DNA of 64,000 bases from Paenibacillus segetis (GCF_014639155.1 NZ_BMFT01000001.1:2728001-2792000), one strand, 5' to 3'. Counted from the first letter of the stretch, positions 52,369-62,597 are shown. Translations and numbers: made by a program. Notes: generated by a model from the letters alone, not told the origin.

Positions 52369-54261
52369 TTATGAGTGAGACAAGTGGGATACATTGCGTT
52401 TCGACTTCTCTGTAACATAATTCATTAAAGCGACATTCATTTCATAGAACATAAATGGCGTCATCAAATAGATTCCGTTAAAATGTTCCATTGCCGTATC
52501 GAGTAATTCTTTGGCAATTTCCACACCCATTTCTCGACCTTCAGCGCCCTGTAATCCCTCAATCCGCTTACGAACATTCTCCGGAAGCTGGATGCCCGGC
52601 ACCTCATTATGAAGATATTCAGCATTCTTGCCACTTGCGAGCGGCATAATACCAATAAATATCGGAATATCGAGATGGGCTGTTGCCTTTTTGATCTCTA
52701 CAATTAATGCTGGATCATACACCGGCTGAGTCATGATATAGTCTGCACCTGAGGCAATCTTCTTCTCTAACCGTTCTACCGCTTTGTGCAAATATTTCAC
52801 ATTCGGGTTAAAGGCAGCACCAACTACAAATTTTGCTTTTTGCTTAAGAGGCTTACCTGAGAAGCCAATACCTTCGTTTAACTGTTTGATCATTCGAATA
52901 ATCTCGAATGAAGTTAGATCATATACCGAGCTTGCTCCAGGTAGGTCACCAAATCGAGCCGGATCACCTGTTACTGCAAGCACATGATCAATACCCAAGG
53001 CATCAAAGCCCATCATATGTGACTGTGTTCCGATTAGATTACGGTCACGACAAGCAATATGGATGAGTGGACGAATCCCCAGCTGTGATTGAACAAGATG
53101 CCCCAAAGCCATGTTGCTCATTCTTGTAACGGCCAGTGAATTATCAGCAAGCGTCAATGCATCGACCCCAGCCTCTTTAAGGGCAGCTGCCCCCTTCATG
53201 AACTTAGTAATATCTAGATCGCGCGGAGGATCAAGTTCGACAATAACGGTATGCCGCTCCTTCACCGTCTCCACAATACTTGGAACATCTGTATCTCGAC
53301 CATTTGACACTTTTTCAGCTTGTTGTCCCCGCTCAGCAAGTACAACTGAAGCTTGCACTTGTGGCAGTTCTCTACCTTCAGATAAAGGTGTAGGAACATA
53401 TTTCTGCAGTGTCCGTGCAATGGATGCTATATGCTCAGGTGTTGTGCCACAGCACCCTCCAATAAGCCTAGCCCCCAGATCAGCAAATGGTAGCGCACAT
53501 TCTCCAAAATAATTGGGTGTTGCCCCGTATATATACTCGCCATCAACATAATCCGCCAAACCCGCATTAGGATAAACCGATAGGGGAATATCCAGAGGTC
53601 CGTCCAACTTCTTCATTACACTCATAATACCTTTTGGACCAGAGTGACAGTTAAAACCAAAGACGTCAGCCCCATCTTGACGGAGTATTCCGAATGCATC
53701 TTGAATACTGTATCCATCCAACGTACGTCCTACTTGATCGACAGCGAATTGACATATCGCCGGAATATCCGTTAGCTTCCGTGCTCTCCCTAATGCGATA
53801 CGCATTTCTTCAAGATCATAGAAGGTCTCGAACAATATAGCATCTACACCTTCTGTTAAGAGTGCAGAAATCTGTTCTTCAAAAAACATATCAAGTTCTC
53901 TTACAGAAACGTCCGATCGTTTCCCTCCGCGAATAGAACCTACTGCCCCGGCAATATATGCACGATTTCCTGCAGCCTTTCTCGCAATGCGTACAGCAGC
54001 ACGATTGATCTCATCAACCTTGGATTCCAGACCAAACTTGGAGAGTTTGTAGGAGTTTGCAGAAAAAGTATTCGTCTCAATAAGTTGAGCTCCTGCCTCA
54101 ATATAATGACGGTGTACATCACCAATTACTTCCGGCCGTAGCAAGTTAAATTCTTCAAAAGAAATACCGACAGGGAACCCCAATTGATACAAATAGGTAC
54201 CCATTGCACCGTCGCCAACCAGAACATTATTATCCCATGCTTTACGTAAATCCAACATCAT
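52369..54261 (-). CDS. yitJ: Bifunctional homocysteine S-methyltransferase / methylenetetrahydrofolate reductase (YitJ type)
   Basis: 630 residues. N-terminal homocysteine methyltransferase (about 1-300): VGDGAMGTYLYQLG, ETNTFSANSYKL, GFNCHSGP and GGCCGTTPEHI giving the Cys zinc ligands. C-terminal MTHFR TIM barrel (from ~330): VELDPPRDLD, LIHIACRDRNLIG, LAVTGDPARFGDLPGA, and ADYIMTQPVYDP. It makes 5-methyl-THF and transfers the methyl group to homocysteine. ATG at 54261 with GGGGG six bases upstream. B. subtilis yitJ has an S-box (SAM) riboswitch; none is visible in the 217 bases upstream. Confidence 0.93.
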   Translation of the reverse strand: MMLDLRKAWDNNVLVGDGAMGTYLYQLGFPVGISFEEFNLLRPEVIGDVHRHYIEAGAQLIETNTFSANSYKLSKFGLESKVDEINRAAVRIARKAAGNRAYIAGAVGSIRGGKRSDVSVRELDMFFEEQISALLTEGVDAILFETFYDLEEMRIALGRARKLTDIPAICQFAVDQVGRTLDGYSIQDAFGILRQDGADVFGFNCHSGPKGIMSVMKKLDGPLDIPLSVYPNAGLADYVDGEYIYGATPNYFGECALPFADLGARLIGGCCGTTPEHIASIARTLQKYVPTPLSEGRELPQVQASVVLAERGQQAEKVSNGRDTDVPSIVETVKERHTVIVELDPPRDLDITKFMKGAAALKEAGVDALTLADNSLAVTRMSNMALGHLVQSQLGIRPLIHIACRDRNLIGTQSHMMGFDALGIDHVLAVTGDPARFGDLPGASSVYDLTSFEIIRMIKQLNEGIGFSGKPLKQKAKFVVGAAFNPNVKYLHKAVERLEKKIASGADYIMTQPVYDPALIVEIKKATAHLDIPIFIGIMPLASGKNAEYLHNEVPGIQLPENVRKRIEGLQGAEGREMGVEIAKELLDTAMEHFNGIYLMTPFMFYEMNVALMNYVTEKSKRNVSHLSHS

Positions 54262-54417
54262 CCAAGACCCCCATTGCCGCAGATCATATTCTATCAATAA
54301 TAGCTACTTCAAACACTCTGCACTTCATAATTTCACTCTAATGTACCATAAATCCCCCGGAATGATAAGAATTGTTCCAGAAACTCTAGAGATCTATTTA
54401 TTTTCATCCAATAAAAT

Positions 54418-54456
54418 AAAACAGTAGACCATGATTATCACCACGGCCTACTGTTA
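54418..54456 (-). terminator. Terminator of dapF
   Basis: On the minus strand ACAGTAGGCC pairs with GGTCTACTGT around a 13-base loop, followed by TTTTATTTT. Confidence 0.87.
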
Positions 54457-54478
54457 TTCTTGAACTAATACAATCCCA

Positions 54479-55309
54479 TTACAAACTGCCTTGGAAAGCA
54501 ATTTCTGCAGGACCTGTCATATAGACATGATTGTCATGCTCATCCCATTCGATAAACAGATCTCCACCCTTCAATCCAATCCAAGCGGCCCGATCGGTAA
54601 GCCCGTTCAGTACGGAGGAGACGAGCGTAGCGCAAGCACCTGTTCCACAAGCTAGAGTGGGGCCAGCTCCCCTTTCCCACACCCTCATTTCTACGCGATC
54701 CCTGGAAGTTACGGTTGCGAATTCAACATTTATTTTCCGCGGAAAATAGGGATGTACTTCTAGCTGTGGTCCCCATGTTCCTAGGTCAAAGTTAGGGGCA
54801 TCATCTACATAAATTACGCAATGTGGATTCCCCATCGAAACCGCGGTAAAAGCAAATTCTGATCCCCCCGTGGTAATGGGGTGATTCAACACCGGATTTT
54901 CCTCCAGTATGGTCGGAACCGCAAGACCGTCTAACACAGGTTCCCCCATATCAACCCGAGCCGTTCTAACGGAGCCCTGTTCCACCTGTAGGCGTACCTG
55001 CTGAACTCCCGCACCCAGCGTTTCAATCGTAATGTTATCTTTGTTGGTATAACCCTTCTCGTACACATATTTGGATACGCAACGGATGGCGTTACCACAT
55101 TGCTCTGCTTCAGTCCCATCCGAGTTGATGATCCGCATTTTGAAATCAGCCTGCTCCGAGGGCAAAATAAATACGAGACCATCCGCACCTACTCCAAAAA
55201 ATCGATTACACCATTTAATCGCTAGTTCAGATACATTCTCAGGTAGCGCCACTTCACCATATATCACAAGAAAATCATTACCCAATCCGTGCATTTTCGT
55301 AAAATCCAT
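54479..55309 (-). CDS. dapF: Diaminopimelate epimerase
   Basis: 276 residues. Converts LL- to meso-diaminopimelate for lysine and peptidoglycan. Start MDFTKMHGLGNDFLVI; the catalytic cysteines are in EQCGNAIRC (about 73) and LACGTGACAT (about 217). GGAG lies nine bases before the ATG. Single gene with its own terminator, preceded by a large repeat region. Confidence 0.97.
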   Translation of the reverse strand: MDFTKMHGLGNDFLVIYGEVALPENVSELAIKWCNRFFGVGADGLVFILPSEQADFKMRIINSDGTEAEQCGNAIRCVSKYVYEKGYTNKDNITIETLGAGVQQVRLQVEQGSVRTARVDMGEPVLDGLAVPTILEENPVLNHPITTGGSEFAFTAVSMGNPHCVIYVDDAPNFDLGTWGPQLEVHPYFPRKINVEFATVTSRDRVEMRVWERGAGPTLACGTGACATLVSSVLNGLTDRAAWIGLKGGDLFIEWDEHDNHVYMTGPAEIAFQGSL

Positions 55310-55327
55310 CTAACCCCACTCCTTATT

Positions 55328-55612
55328 AGCTTTGCGAAGCAAAGCTGACTTCGTAAGCATATGCCAAGCTTTGCTTAAAAAAGAGTGGTGAAACAATCCC
55401 CGCTGCGTAAACCGTTTGATCCTTCGATCGCTGTTGTAGTTGGATTGTCTTCATTGTATAACACCAAATAGGGATACAATCCAACTACAAAGGCGAACGC
55501 AGCTTATGCTTCCGTGGTAGCTTTCTATCGAAAGCTTGGAGCTTCTCCAGATTCAAACGTTTCACTCCGCTAACTTTTCACCAAACTTTACACAAAGCTT
55601 TGCTTTATGGGG
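55328..55612. repeat. Complex hairpin-rich intergenic repeat upstream of dapF
   Basis: Nested inverted arms: AAGCAAAGCT (55337-55346)/AGCTTTGCTT (55367-55376) around CGTAAGCATATGC (55352-55364); GTGAAAC (55388)/GTTTCAC (55559); GCTGCG (55402)/CGCAGC (55498); a perfect 14-pair TGTAGTTGGATTGT (55435)/ACAATCCAACTACA (55476); AGCTTTC/GAAAGCT (55519-55536); TGGAG/CTCCA (55537-55549). No reading frame is supported. It fills the 340-base gap between the P-ATPase gene and dapF and looks like a dispersed repeat with RNA-like folding. Confidence 0.7.
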
Positions 55613-55649
55613 TTAGTCTATATTTTAGCGCTATGAAAGGGTATTGATT

Positions 55650-58454
55650 TTATGCACGAATATTTGTACTTTTCACTGTTGCCATAGGACGAGGACCATT
55701 ATATTTGCGGCGACGATTACCCGACCAGACGCTTCCAGCCCCCATTAGGAAAGTTGGAATGCCCGCAGCAACCAATGTAATCGCCCATTCGCGAGTTCCA
55801 AGCGGTACGGTTTTGAAGATAGGTTGTAACGGTTCAATGTACATTACCCCAAGGAGTAGCAGTACTGAAGATAATACGGCTATGACCAAATAGCGGTTTT
55901 GAAATATATTACGATGGAAAATCGAGCGAGAGCTGCGGCAATCAAATACGTGAATCAACTGTGCCATTACAAGGGTCGCAAATGCAACGGACTGTGCCTT
56001 GAGTAATTGATTCGCATCATTTGGAGAAACCTGCAGCGTGAGCCAGAAAGCCCCTAAAGTACACAGACCAATCAGAAAACCACGGCTCAATATTTTCCAG
56101 CCCATACGTCTAGCAAAGATATTCTCGTTTGCTCCGCGAGGTTTGTGCTCCATCAAGTCTTTCTCCGGCTGATCTACCCCGAGTGCCATGGCTGGCAGCC
56201 CATCTGTGACTAGGTTCACCCATAGTATCTGAATCGGAAGTAGTGGCAATGGTAGACCTGCCAACATAGCAAATAGCATGGTTAATATTTCTCCAACGTT
56301 TGAAGCAAGTAAATATCTAATAAATTTACGGATGTTCTCATAAATATTTCTTCCCTCTTCAATTGCAGCCACAATAGTAGAGAAATTATCATCGCTAAGA
56401 ATGAGCGAAGAAGCTTCTTTTGCGACATCCGTACCTGTAATCCCCATGGAAATACCGATATCGGCCGCCTTGATTGCGGGCGCATCATTTACTCCGTCAC
56501 CGGTCATAGCAACGACATGTCCTCTATTCTGTAAAGCCTTAACGATCCGCAGCTTGTGTTCCGGCGATACGCGAGAATAGACGTAGACTCCTTCAACCTG
56601 ACGGTCAAGTTCCTCGTCCGTAAGTAACGCCAATTGTTGACCAGACATGGTCTGACCGCCTCGTGGTATAATGCCTAATTCGTTGGCAATTGCTTCAGCC
56701 GTAAGCCCATGATCTCCAGTGATCATTACTGTTTTGATACCCGCACGACGGCATACGGAGATGGCTTCTCTCGCTTCACGCCGCGGAGGGTCGATCATTC
56801 CAGTCAATCCGACGAAGATTAGCTGTGATTCAACCGCATCCTCATGATCAATACTATCCTGTGGACGCAGATCCCGATAGGCCATTCCCAGAACACGTAG
56901 GGCACTTCTTGCCATCGCCTCATTCGCTGCTAGAACCTTCTGCCTAAATGTACCTGTAAGCGGAACAACCTTACCCGCCCATAAAATATAAGAACATTGC
57001 TCCAGAAGCATATCTGGCGCGCCTTTTACTAATGCAATTTTCCCTCCTTGATGGGAAACAACAACCGACATCCGCTTACGCTTAGAATCGAATGGGAACT
57101 CTAGTTCACGAGCGTACATACTACCTAGTGAAGCAGGGGATAGTCCCATCTTTGAGGACAGGGTAACGAGCGCACCTTCCGTTGGATCGCCCTTTAACCG
57201 CCACTGAGAGTCAGCACCTTCATCTTTCCCTTTACGGCGAGCTCTTGCTTCCTCCCCTCCATCCTCTTCATAAATAACCGCATTACTGCACAATGAACTG
57301 ATTTGAAGTAGACGACGTAGGGTTTGATCTCTTTTCAAATCAATAGGGATACCCTGATCGAGAACATTGCCTACAGGCTCATAACCCTCCCCCGTAACTT
57401 CCAGAGGCCGCCCCTCAATCCATAACCGAGTAACCGTCATTTTATTCTGAGTGAGTGTACCCGTCTTGTCACTGCAAATAACGGAAGCGCAACCTAGCGT
57501 CTCAACTGAAGGAAGTTTACGCACAATCGCTTTACGCTTGATCATCCGTTGTACACCTAACGCCAACGCGATTGTGACGATAGCAGGTAGTCCTTCTGGA
57601 ATAGCCGCTACGGCAAGGCTGACCCCCGCAAGGAACATACCGCCTGCTGGCTGGCCATTAATTATCCCTACAAGAACAACTAGTACGGTTAATGCTAATG
57701 ACAAGTAAATCAATATTTTACCTAACTGCGCGAGTCGCCGCTGTAATGGCGTTTCTTGTACTTCGGTATTTTGGAGTAAGTCGGCAATTTTTCCCATTTC
57801 TGTGTCCATGCCACTACTGACGACAATACCTTTACCAGAACCACGGGTAATCATAGTACCCATAAATCCCATATTCTTTTGATCGCCAAGAGGTACTTCA
57901 GACTCATAAATCGCTCTAGTATGCTTACCCACAGGATGTGATTCCCCGGTTAAGGCGGATTCTTCTGCGTCCAAACTCTGGATGGACAACCAACGGATAT
58001 CCGCAGGAATACGATCCCCGCTCTCCAATGATACGATATCCCCCGGTACAAGTTCCTTGGCAGCAACATGCACAACTTTTCCCTGTCTCAATACATTAGC
58101 GTGAGGAGCTGACAGTTGCTTGAGTGCTCTAAGCGATCGTTCTGCCCGGAATTCCTGAATAAATCCTAGAACCCCATTTAGAATAACGATGGCTATAATG
58201 GTAACGGCATCTAAATATTCGCCGAGAAGTCCAGAGATCAAAGTGGCGCCCATCAGTACAAGCATCATAAAATCTTTGAACTGGTTCAAGAATAATAGGA
58301 TCGGCGATATCCGTTCCCCCTCCAACAGTTCGTTCCAACCGCTTACTTGACGTCTTCGCTCTACTTCTTCCTCGGTCAGGCCCTGCTCACGCGTGACGCC
58401 GAACGACTGCAGAAGTTCGTTCTCGCTTTGCTGGTGCCAATTTTTTTGTTCCAT
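55650..58454 (-). CDS. Calcium-type cation-transporting P-type ATPase (YloB-like)
   Basis: 934 residues, P2A-type. N-terminal cation ATPase domain ([20 protein letters not shown]), TGE motif LTGESHPVG, ion-binding [17 protein letters not shown] (PEGLP as in SERCA), phosphorylation site [17 protein letters not shown], nucleotide domain with [11 protein letters not shown], hinge [22 protein letters not shown], and [17 protein letters not shown] in M6. Ten membrane helices fit. ATG at 58454 has GAGGGG ten bases upstream; the frame is open 44 codons earlier without a start signal. Lies beside rqcH, as yloB beside yloA in B. subtilis. Ca2+ is the likely ion. Confidence 0.93.
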   Translation of the reverse strand: MEQKNWHQQSENELLQSFGVTREQGLTEEEVERRRQVSGWNELLEGERISPILLFLNQFKDFMMLVLMGATLISGLLGEYLDAVTIIAIVILNGVLGFIQEFRAERSLRALKQLSAPHANVLRQGKVVHVAAKELVPGDIVSLESGDRIPADIRWLSIQSLDAEESALTGESHPVGKHTRAIYESEVPLGDQKNMGFMGTMITRGSGKGIVVSSGMDTEMGKIADLLQNTEVQETPLQRRLAQLGKILIYLSLALTVLVVLVGIINGQPAGGMFLAGVSLAVAAIPEGLPAIVTIALALGVQRMIKRKAIVRKLPSVETLGCASVICSDKTGTLTQNKMTVTRLWIEGRPLEVTGEGYEPVGNVLDQGIPIDLKRDQTLRRLLQISSLCSNAVIYEEDGGEEARARRKGKDEGADSQWRLKGDPTEGALVTLSSKMGLSPASLGSMYARELEFPFDSKRKRMSVVVSHQGGKIALVKGAPDMLLEQCSYILWAGKVVPLTGTFRQKVLAANEAMARSALRVLGMAYRDLRPQDSIDHEDAVESQLIFVGLTGMIDPPRREAREAISVCRRAGIKTVMITGDHGLTAEAIANELGIIPRGGQTMSGQQLALLTDEELDRQVEGVYVYSRVSPEHKLRIVKALQNRGHVVAMTGDGVNDAPAIKAADIGISMGITGTDVAKEASSLILSDDNFSTIVAAIEEGRNIYENIRKFIRYLLASNVGEILTMLFAMLAGLPLPLLPIQILWVNLVTDGLPAMALGVDQPEKDLMEHKPRGANENIFARRMGWKILSRGFLIGLCTLGAFWLTLQVSPNDANQLLKAQSVAFATLVMAQLIHVFDCRSSRSIFHRNIFQNRYLVIAVLSSVLLLLGVMYIEPLQPIFKTVPLGTREWAITLVAAGIPTFLMGAGSVWSGNRRRKYNGPRPMATVKSTNIRA

Positions 58455-58603
58455 TCTCCGTTTTCCCCTCCCGTATTTAGTACGATATACAGCGTGAAGG
58501 CTTTTCCACCTAGGGTAAATGTATTCCAGCCAGTCCCAAAATATCACAGAGTAGCACTTAAGTTTTTGCCCAAAGTATGGCATCATAAAGAATAGCTATT
58601 AGA

Positions 58604-58814
58604 GGTTGTTCAAAAAGTCATCTTTTGATCACGAAGTAGAACGAGATGTATATTCGACATCGAATCTTGGATTCAGCCGGGCCAAGCATATGCTTACGAG
58701 GTATGTTTCCTGCAGAAACATTTTAGGTGCTCACGTAGGTTTTGCCTACGCTCCGCTCCTCTGTCCCTAGCTTCATCCAACCTTCTCGGTGCTGAAAAAC
58801 TGACTTTTTGAACC
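58604..58814. mobile_element. MITE-like element with terminal inverted repeats
   Basis: GGTTGTTCAAAAAGTCA (58604-58620) and TGACTTTTTGAACC (58801-58814) are inverted ends (12 perfect pairs plus GGTT/AACC with a GT insertion). Inside are hairpins ATTCGA/TCGAAT (about 58653-58666), ATGTTTC/GAAACAT (58703-58721) and CGTAGG/CCTACG (about 58734-58751), and the inverted shared core at 58686-58698. No transposase. It lies between divergent genes yloB-like and rqcH. No clear target-site duplication was found. Confidence 0.65.
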
Positions 58815-58854
58815 ATGATTATTAGTGTAATTTATAGACAGGAGAATAAACGAT

Positions 58855-60642
58855 ATGGCACTTGATGGCATTGTTACGCGTTCTATCGTCCATGAACTAC
58901 AAGTTTGTGTAGGTGGACGAATCAATAAAATACACCAGCCTTCTGCAAGCGATATTATTATGAATCTACGCTCTCAAGGTGAGAATCGCAGGCTCTTGCT
59001 GTCGGCGAATCCAACTTATCCTCGCGTTCATTTAACTGAGGAATCATTCCCTAACCCGCAGGAAGCACCTATGTTCTGCATGCTGCTACGCAAGCACTGT
59101 GAGGGCAGCGTAATTGAAGCCATCTCGCAAGTCGGTATGGAACGGATCATTCATATCGATGTAAGACAACGAGACGAACTCGGAGATATGTCTCAGAAAC
59201 GGATTGTTATCGAACTCATGGGGCGTCATAGTAACATTATTATCGTGGACCCAAGCACAGGAACCCAACTTGATGGTATACATCATGTGACTCCGGCGAT
59301 CAGCACTTTCCGGATTGTTATGCCTGGATTCGCATACACCGAGCCCCCACAGCAACATAAACTCAACCCTCTGAAATCCAGTAAGGAAGAGTTCCTTGCC
59401 GCCCTGAAAGAAGCTGCAAGCAAAGAAGAGAACAAGGGGAAGGGATGGATGGTCGATGCTTATAGCGGCCTCAGCCCATTAATCGCCGAGGAGATCTATT
59501 ATCGCGCATTTGGTAAATCTTCGGCTGGGGAAGGAGCGGAGGAAGAGAGTATATCAACTGAGAATAACGAGACTCTGTGGAGTTCTTTTAACAGTTTGAT
59601 GAATGACATCCTTGAACATCGGTATTCACCTCTTATTGGGGATAATTCCAAAGGGAAAAGTGTATTCTCAGCCATCCCTCTAAGTCTCGTGCAAGGAGAC
59701 ATCCGAACTTACGATTCCATCAGTACATGTATGGAAGCTTATTACGGAGATAAGGCGCTTCGGGACACCGTCAAACAAAGAACCAGTGATCTTCTGCGCT
59801 TTTTGCAGAATGAACGAAATAAGAACATCAAAAAACTTACCAAGCTAGAAGAAGATTTGGCCCAAGCGGATGACGCTGAGCGCTACCGAATTTCAGGTGA
59901 ACTACTGCTATCATCTCTGCATATGATCACAAAGGGCGACCGCGAGGTGAAGCTTGTCAACTACTATGATGAAGAACAGAACACCCTAACGATCCCGCTC
60001 GATCATCTACTTACTCCTTCTGAAAATGCTCAACGTTATTTCAAAAAATATAACAAGTTCAAGAATAGCCTTGTGGCAATTGAAGAACAAATGAGTAAAA
60101 CTAGAGAAGAAATTACTTATTTAGAAGGATTGCTCCAACAGCTAACCTATGCCACGATAAATGATATTGAAGAAATCCGTGAGGAACTGGTGCAGCAAGA
60201 ATATTTAAGAGAACGTGGGAAGAAGAATAACAAGAAGAAGAAAAAGAAGGATGCCCGTCCGACACTTCATGTATTTAAGTCATCCGAAGGCATTGAAATC
60301 TATGTTGGAAAAAATAATCTTCAAAACGAGTATGTCACGAATAAGCTTGGTAATTCCAATGATACATGGCTTCACACTAAAGATATTCCTGGATCACACG
60401 TACTTATTCGAAGCTCTTCCTTTGGTGAATCAACATTAAACGAAGCAGCGCAGTTAGCCGCTTATTTCAGTCAGGCAAAGGAATCTAGTAGTGTTCCGGT
60501 AGATTGTACTTTAATCAAGCATGTACGAAAACCTAGTGGTGCAAAGCCTGGATTTGTCATTTACGACCATCAGAAAACATTATTCGTCACACCAGACGAG
60601 CAAATGATCAAGAAGATGCCTAACACGATTAAGAACGGGTAA
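58855..60642 (+). CDS. rqcH: Rqc2 homologue RqcH (NFACT/FbpA family, YloA)
   Basis: 595 residues. RqcH binds peptidyl-tRNA-obstructed 50S subunits and adds Ala tails to nascent chains for degradation. NFACT-N: MALDGIVTRSIVHELQVCVGG, GRINKIHQPSASDIIMNLRS, MLLRKHCEG (DxR-like region), ELMGRHSNIIIVD. Coiled coil about 310-430, a Lys-rich stretch near 462, then NFACT-R: EIYVGKNNLQNEYVTNKLG, DTWLHTKDIPGSHVLIRS. AGGAG is ten bases before the ATG. Confidence 0.95.
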   Translation: MALDGIVTRSIVHELQVCVGGRINKIHQPSASDIIMNLRSQGENRRLLLSANPTYPRVHLTEESFPNPQEAPMFCMLLRKHCEGSVIEAISQVGMERIIHIDVRQRDELGDMSQKRIVIELMGRHSNIIIVDPSTGTQLDGIHHVTPAISTFRIVMPGFAYTEPPQQHKLNPLKSSKEEFLAALKEAASKEENKGKGWMVDAYSGLSPLIAEEIYYRAFGKSSAGEGAEEESISTENNETLWSSFNSLMNDILEHRYSPLIGDNSKGKSVFSAIPLSLVQGDIRTYDSISTCMEAYYGDKALRDTVKQRTSDLLRFLQNERNKNIKKLTKLEEDLAQADDAERYRISGELLLSSLHMITKGDREVKLVNYYDEEQNTLTIPLDHLLTPSENAQRYFKKYNKFKNSLVAIEEQMSKTREEITYLEGLLQQLTYATINDIEEIREELVQQEYLRERGKKNNKKKKKKDARPTLHVFKSSEGIEIYVGKNNLQNEYVTNKLGNSNDTWLHTKDIPGSHVLIRSSSFGESTLNEAAQLAAYFSQAKESSSVPVDCTLIKHVRKPSGAKPGFVIYDHQKTLFVTPDEQMIKKMPNTIKNG

Positions 60643-60650
60643 AATTAAAG

Positions 60651-60702
60651 AGGCACCCTTATACGATTGCAGGTTTACAATCGTGTAAGGGAGCCCTTTT
60701 TT
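60651..60702. terminator. Bidirectional terminator of rqcH and the PHP gene
   Basis: AGGCACCCTTATACGATTG and CAATCGTGTAAGGGAGCCC pair with small mismatches, followed by TTTTTT on the plus strand and preceded by A-rich sequence. Confidence 0.9.
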
Positions 60703-61564
60703 ATGATCTCGTAGTCTCCATAAGACGTTCTATTGTCTCTACCGGCACGCTACGACTACCAACATCACCATGAAACACGACTCCTTGTCGTATGCCGTGA
60801 TAATCCGACCCCCCCGTAGCAATTAATCCATATTGATTAACCATTTCCATATATCGTTCTTCATCTGCAGGTCCATGGTCAGAATGGTACACCTCGATCC
60901 CTGCTGGTTTCCCCTTCTCCACAATGTCTCGAACAAGATGGTCATCTCCATACAGGCCTGGATGAGCTAGAACTGGCGCTCCGCCTGCATCGCGGATCCA
61001 ATTCATCGCTACCTCAGGTGCAATACGTGGCAAAGAGGCATAAGCAGGTCGCCCCTCGCCCAAATAACGATCGAACGCATCGCGCAGATCGGTTACATAT
61101 CCTTTACGTACCATAGCGTCTGCGATATGTGGTCGTCCAATACTCTCATCAGGGGATAGCGGACGATTAAGTCCCTCTTTCACTTCTTGTAACGAAATCG
61201 GAATATTCAGTTCTCGTAGCTTATCTAAAATCATTTCGTTTCGCTTCTCGCGTGTTGCACGTAATTGCGTTAATCTTTCCAGTAAGAGTGAATCTTCGTG
61301 ATTTAATCCATATCCCAATACATGAATGTCCTTCCCTCCGGCATTAGTACTAATTTCAATCCCGGGTACAACAATCATTCCAGCTTCACGTCCCATTTCC
61401 AGCGCTTCAGTAATTCCAGCCACTGTATCATGGTCTGTGATCGCGATGCCGGACAGACCTTTCTGCTTGGCGAGCAGCACATTCTCGGCAGGAGAGTTCA
61501 TTCCATCAGATGCGCTTGTATGAGTATGTAAATCACATCTCCCATTACCGTTAGTTGATCTCAT
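60701..61564 (-). CDS. PHP-domain phosphoesterase (TrpH/YciV-like 3',5'-nucleoside bisphosphate or oligoribonucleotide phosphatase)
   Basis: 287 residues. Metal-binding PHP motifs: DLHTHTSASDG, ITDHDTVAG, PGIEIST, HVLGYGLN, RPHIADAM, LAHPGLYG, EVYHSDHGP and GGSDYHG, all present, so the trinuclear site is intact. Relatives hydrolyse 3',5'-bisphosphates or RNA 5' ends. AAGGAG is 11 bases before the ATG. It lies 20 bases downstream of a LysR gene on the same strand; PAP-type phosphatase linked to sulfur metabolism is a possible context. Confidence 0.9.
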   Translation of the reverse strand: MRSTNGNGRCDLHTHTSASDGMNSPAENVLLAKQKGLSGIAITDHDTVAGITEALEMGREAGMIVVPGIEISTNAGGKDIHVLGYGLNHEDSLLLERLTQLRATREKRNEMILDKLRELNIPISLQEVKEGLNRPLSPDESIGRPHIADAMVRKGYVTDLRDAFDRYLGEGRPAYASLPRIAPEVAMNWIRDAGGAPVLAHPGLYGDDHLVRDIVEKGKPAGIEVYHSDHGPADEERYMEMVNQYGLIATGGSDYHGIRQGVVFHGDVGSRSVPVETIERLMETTRS

Positions 61565-61584
61565 GAATACTTCATCTCCTTTAT

Positions 61585-62490
61585 TTAAGGTAGCAATTTA
61601 TGTTCCCGTAAAAAGGTCAAAAACGTGACTGCGGACACAGGTAACAGGGCAGATTTCAAATGGACAGAATAAAATTGCCGCTTAAAGGTTACATCCTTGA
61701 TGTCCAGTATTTCCATTAACCCCAAAGCAACCTCGTGTTTCACCGAAGAAGGTGACAGCATGGTTAACCCAAAGCCCGCTTCAACCGCTGATTTCACCGC
61801 ACCCGTGCTACCTAGTTCCATAACCGTCTCTATTTGGCCAAGATCGATTCCTCTGCGCTCCAATTCCTGCTCCATCACCTGACGAGTTCCTGAGCCTTTT
61901 TCTCGAAGCACGAAGGGATATGAAACAACCTCTTCTAATTCAACCTGCCCTCTACCAGATAATATATGTCCAACGGGTACTATTAGCTTCAGTTCGTCCT
62001 CCATCACAGCTTCCGATACTAGATCAGGATGTTGAACAGGGGCCTCCACTAGACCAAAATTCAACTGATGATTAACGATTTCGTCGACGATCTGACTAGT
62101 ATTCATAACCTTTAGAACTATGGAAATATGCGGATATTGGCGACCGAAGGGACCCAATAAGCGAGGCAATACATATTCACCAATTGTAAGGCTAGCACCA
62201 AGCTGTAATCTACCCTCAAGCATAAAAGTAAAACGAGACATCGCCTGCTCCGTCTCCCGAATCAGTTGCATACTTTGATGCGCAAAAGGGAGCAATGTTT
62301 CTCCTGCTTCCGTTAACTCGATTCTTTTGGTTGATCTTACTAATAGTTTACAACCTAGATAGTCCTCAAGCGACTGGATCTGCATGGTTACTGCCGGTTG
62401 GGTCATATGTAGTGCCTGTGCCGCAGCCGAGAAGCTCCCACGCTCGGCAACGGTATAAAAAATATGTAATTGATGATAATTTATCGCCAT
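61585..62490 (-). CDS. LysR-family transcriptional regulator
   Basis: 301 residues from the ATG preceded by GGG nine bases upstream. HTH: INYHQLHIFYTVAERGSFSAAAQALHMTQPAVTMQIQSLEDYLGCKLLVRSTKRIELTEAG-type N-terminal domain (residues 1-65). C-terminal LysR-substrate domain (about 90-295). Resembles CysL/YwfK-type regulators of sulfur or selenium metabolism, but ligand is not known. Upstream of the PHP gene with which it probably forms an operon. Confidence 0.92.
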   Translation of the reverse strand: MAINYHQLHIFYTVAERGSFSAAAQALHMTQPAVTMQIQSLEDYLGCKLLVRSTKRIELTEAGETLLPFAHQSMQLIRETEQAMSRFTFMLEGRLQLGASLTIGEYVLPRLLGPFGRQYPHISIVLKVMNTSQIVDEIVNHQLNFGLVEAPVQHPDLVSEAVMEDELKLIVPVGHILSGRGQVELEEVVSYPFVLREKGSGTRQVMEQELERRGIDLGQIETVMELGSTGAVKSAVEAGFGLTMLSPSSVKHEVALGLMEILDIKDVTFKRQFYSVHLKSALLPVSAVTFLTFLREHKLLP

Positions 62491-62540
62491 TGGATGATTC
62501 CCTTCCCTTCTATATCCTTTACAATAGCATGGAAAAGTAG

Positions 62541-62574
62541 ACAAAAAAAGCATGTGCAAGAGTAGCACATGCTT
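62541..62574 (-). terminator. Terminator of the 62598 gene
   Basis: On the minus strand AAGCATGTGC and GCACATGCTT form a perfect ten-pair stem with a seven-base loop, followed by TTTTT. Confidence 0.93.
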
Positions 62575-62597
62575 CCGTACGAATCTATATTTTTATT

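Noticed and set aside
54262-54417. SAM (S-box) riboswitch before the YitJ-type gene
   Set aside because: The region is too short and lacks the conserved S-box helices.
58455-58586. 44-codon extension of the P-type ATPase
   Set aside because: No start signal; the family N-terminus begins at the ATG at 58454.
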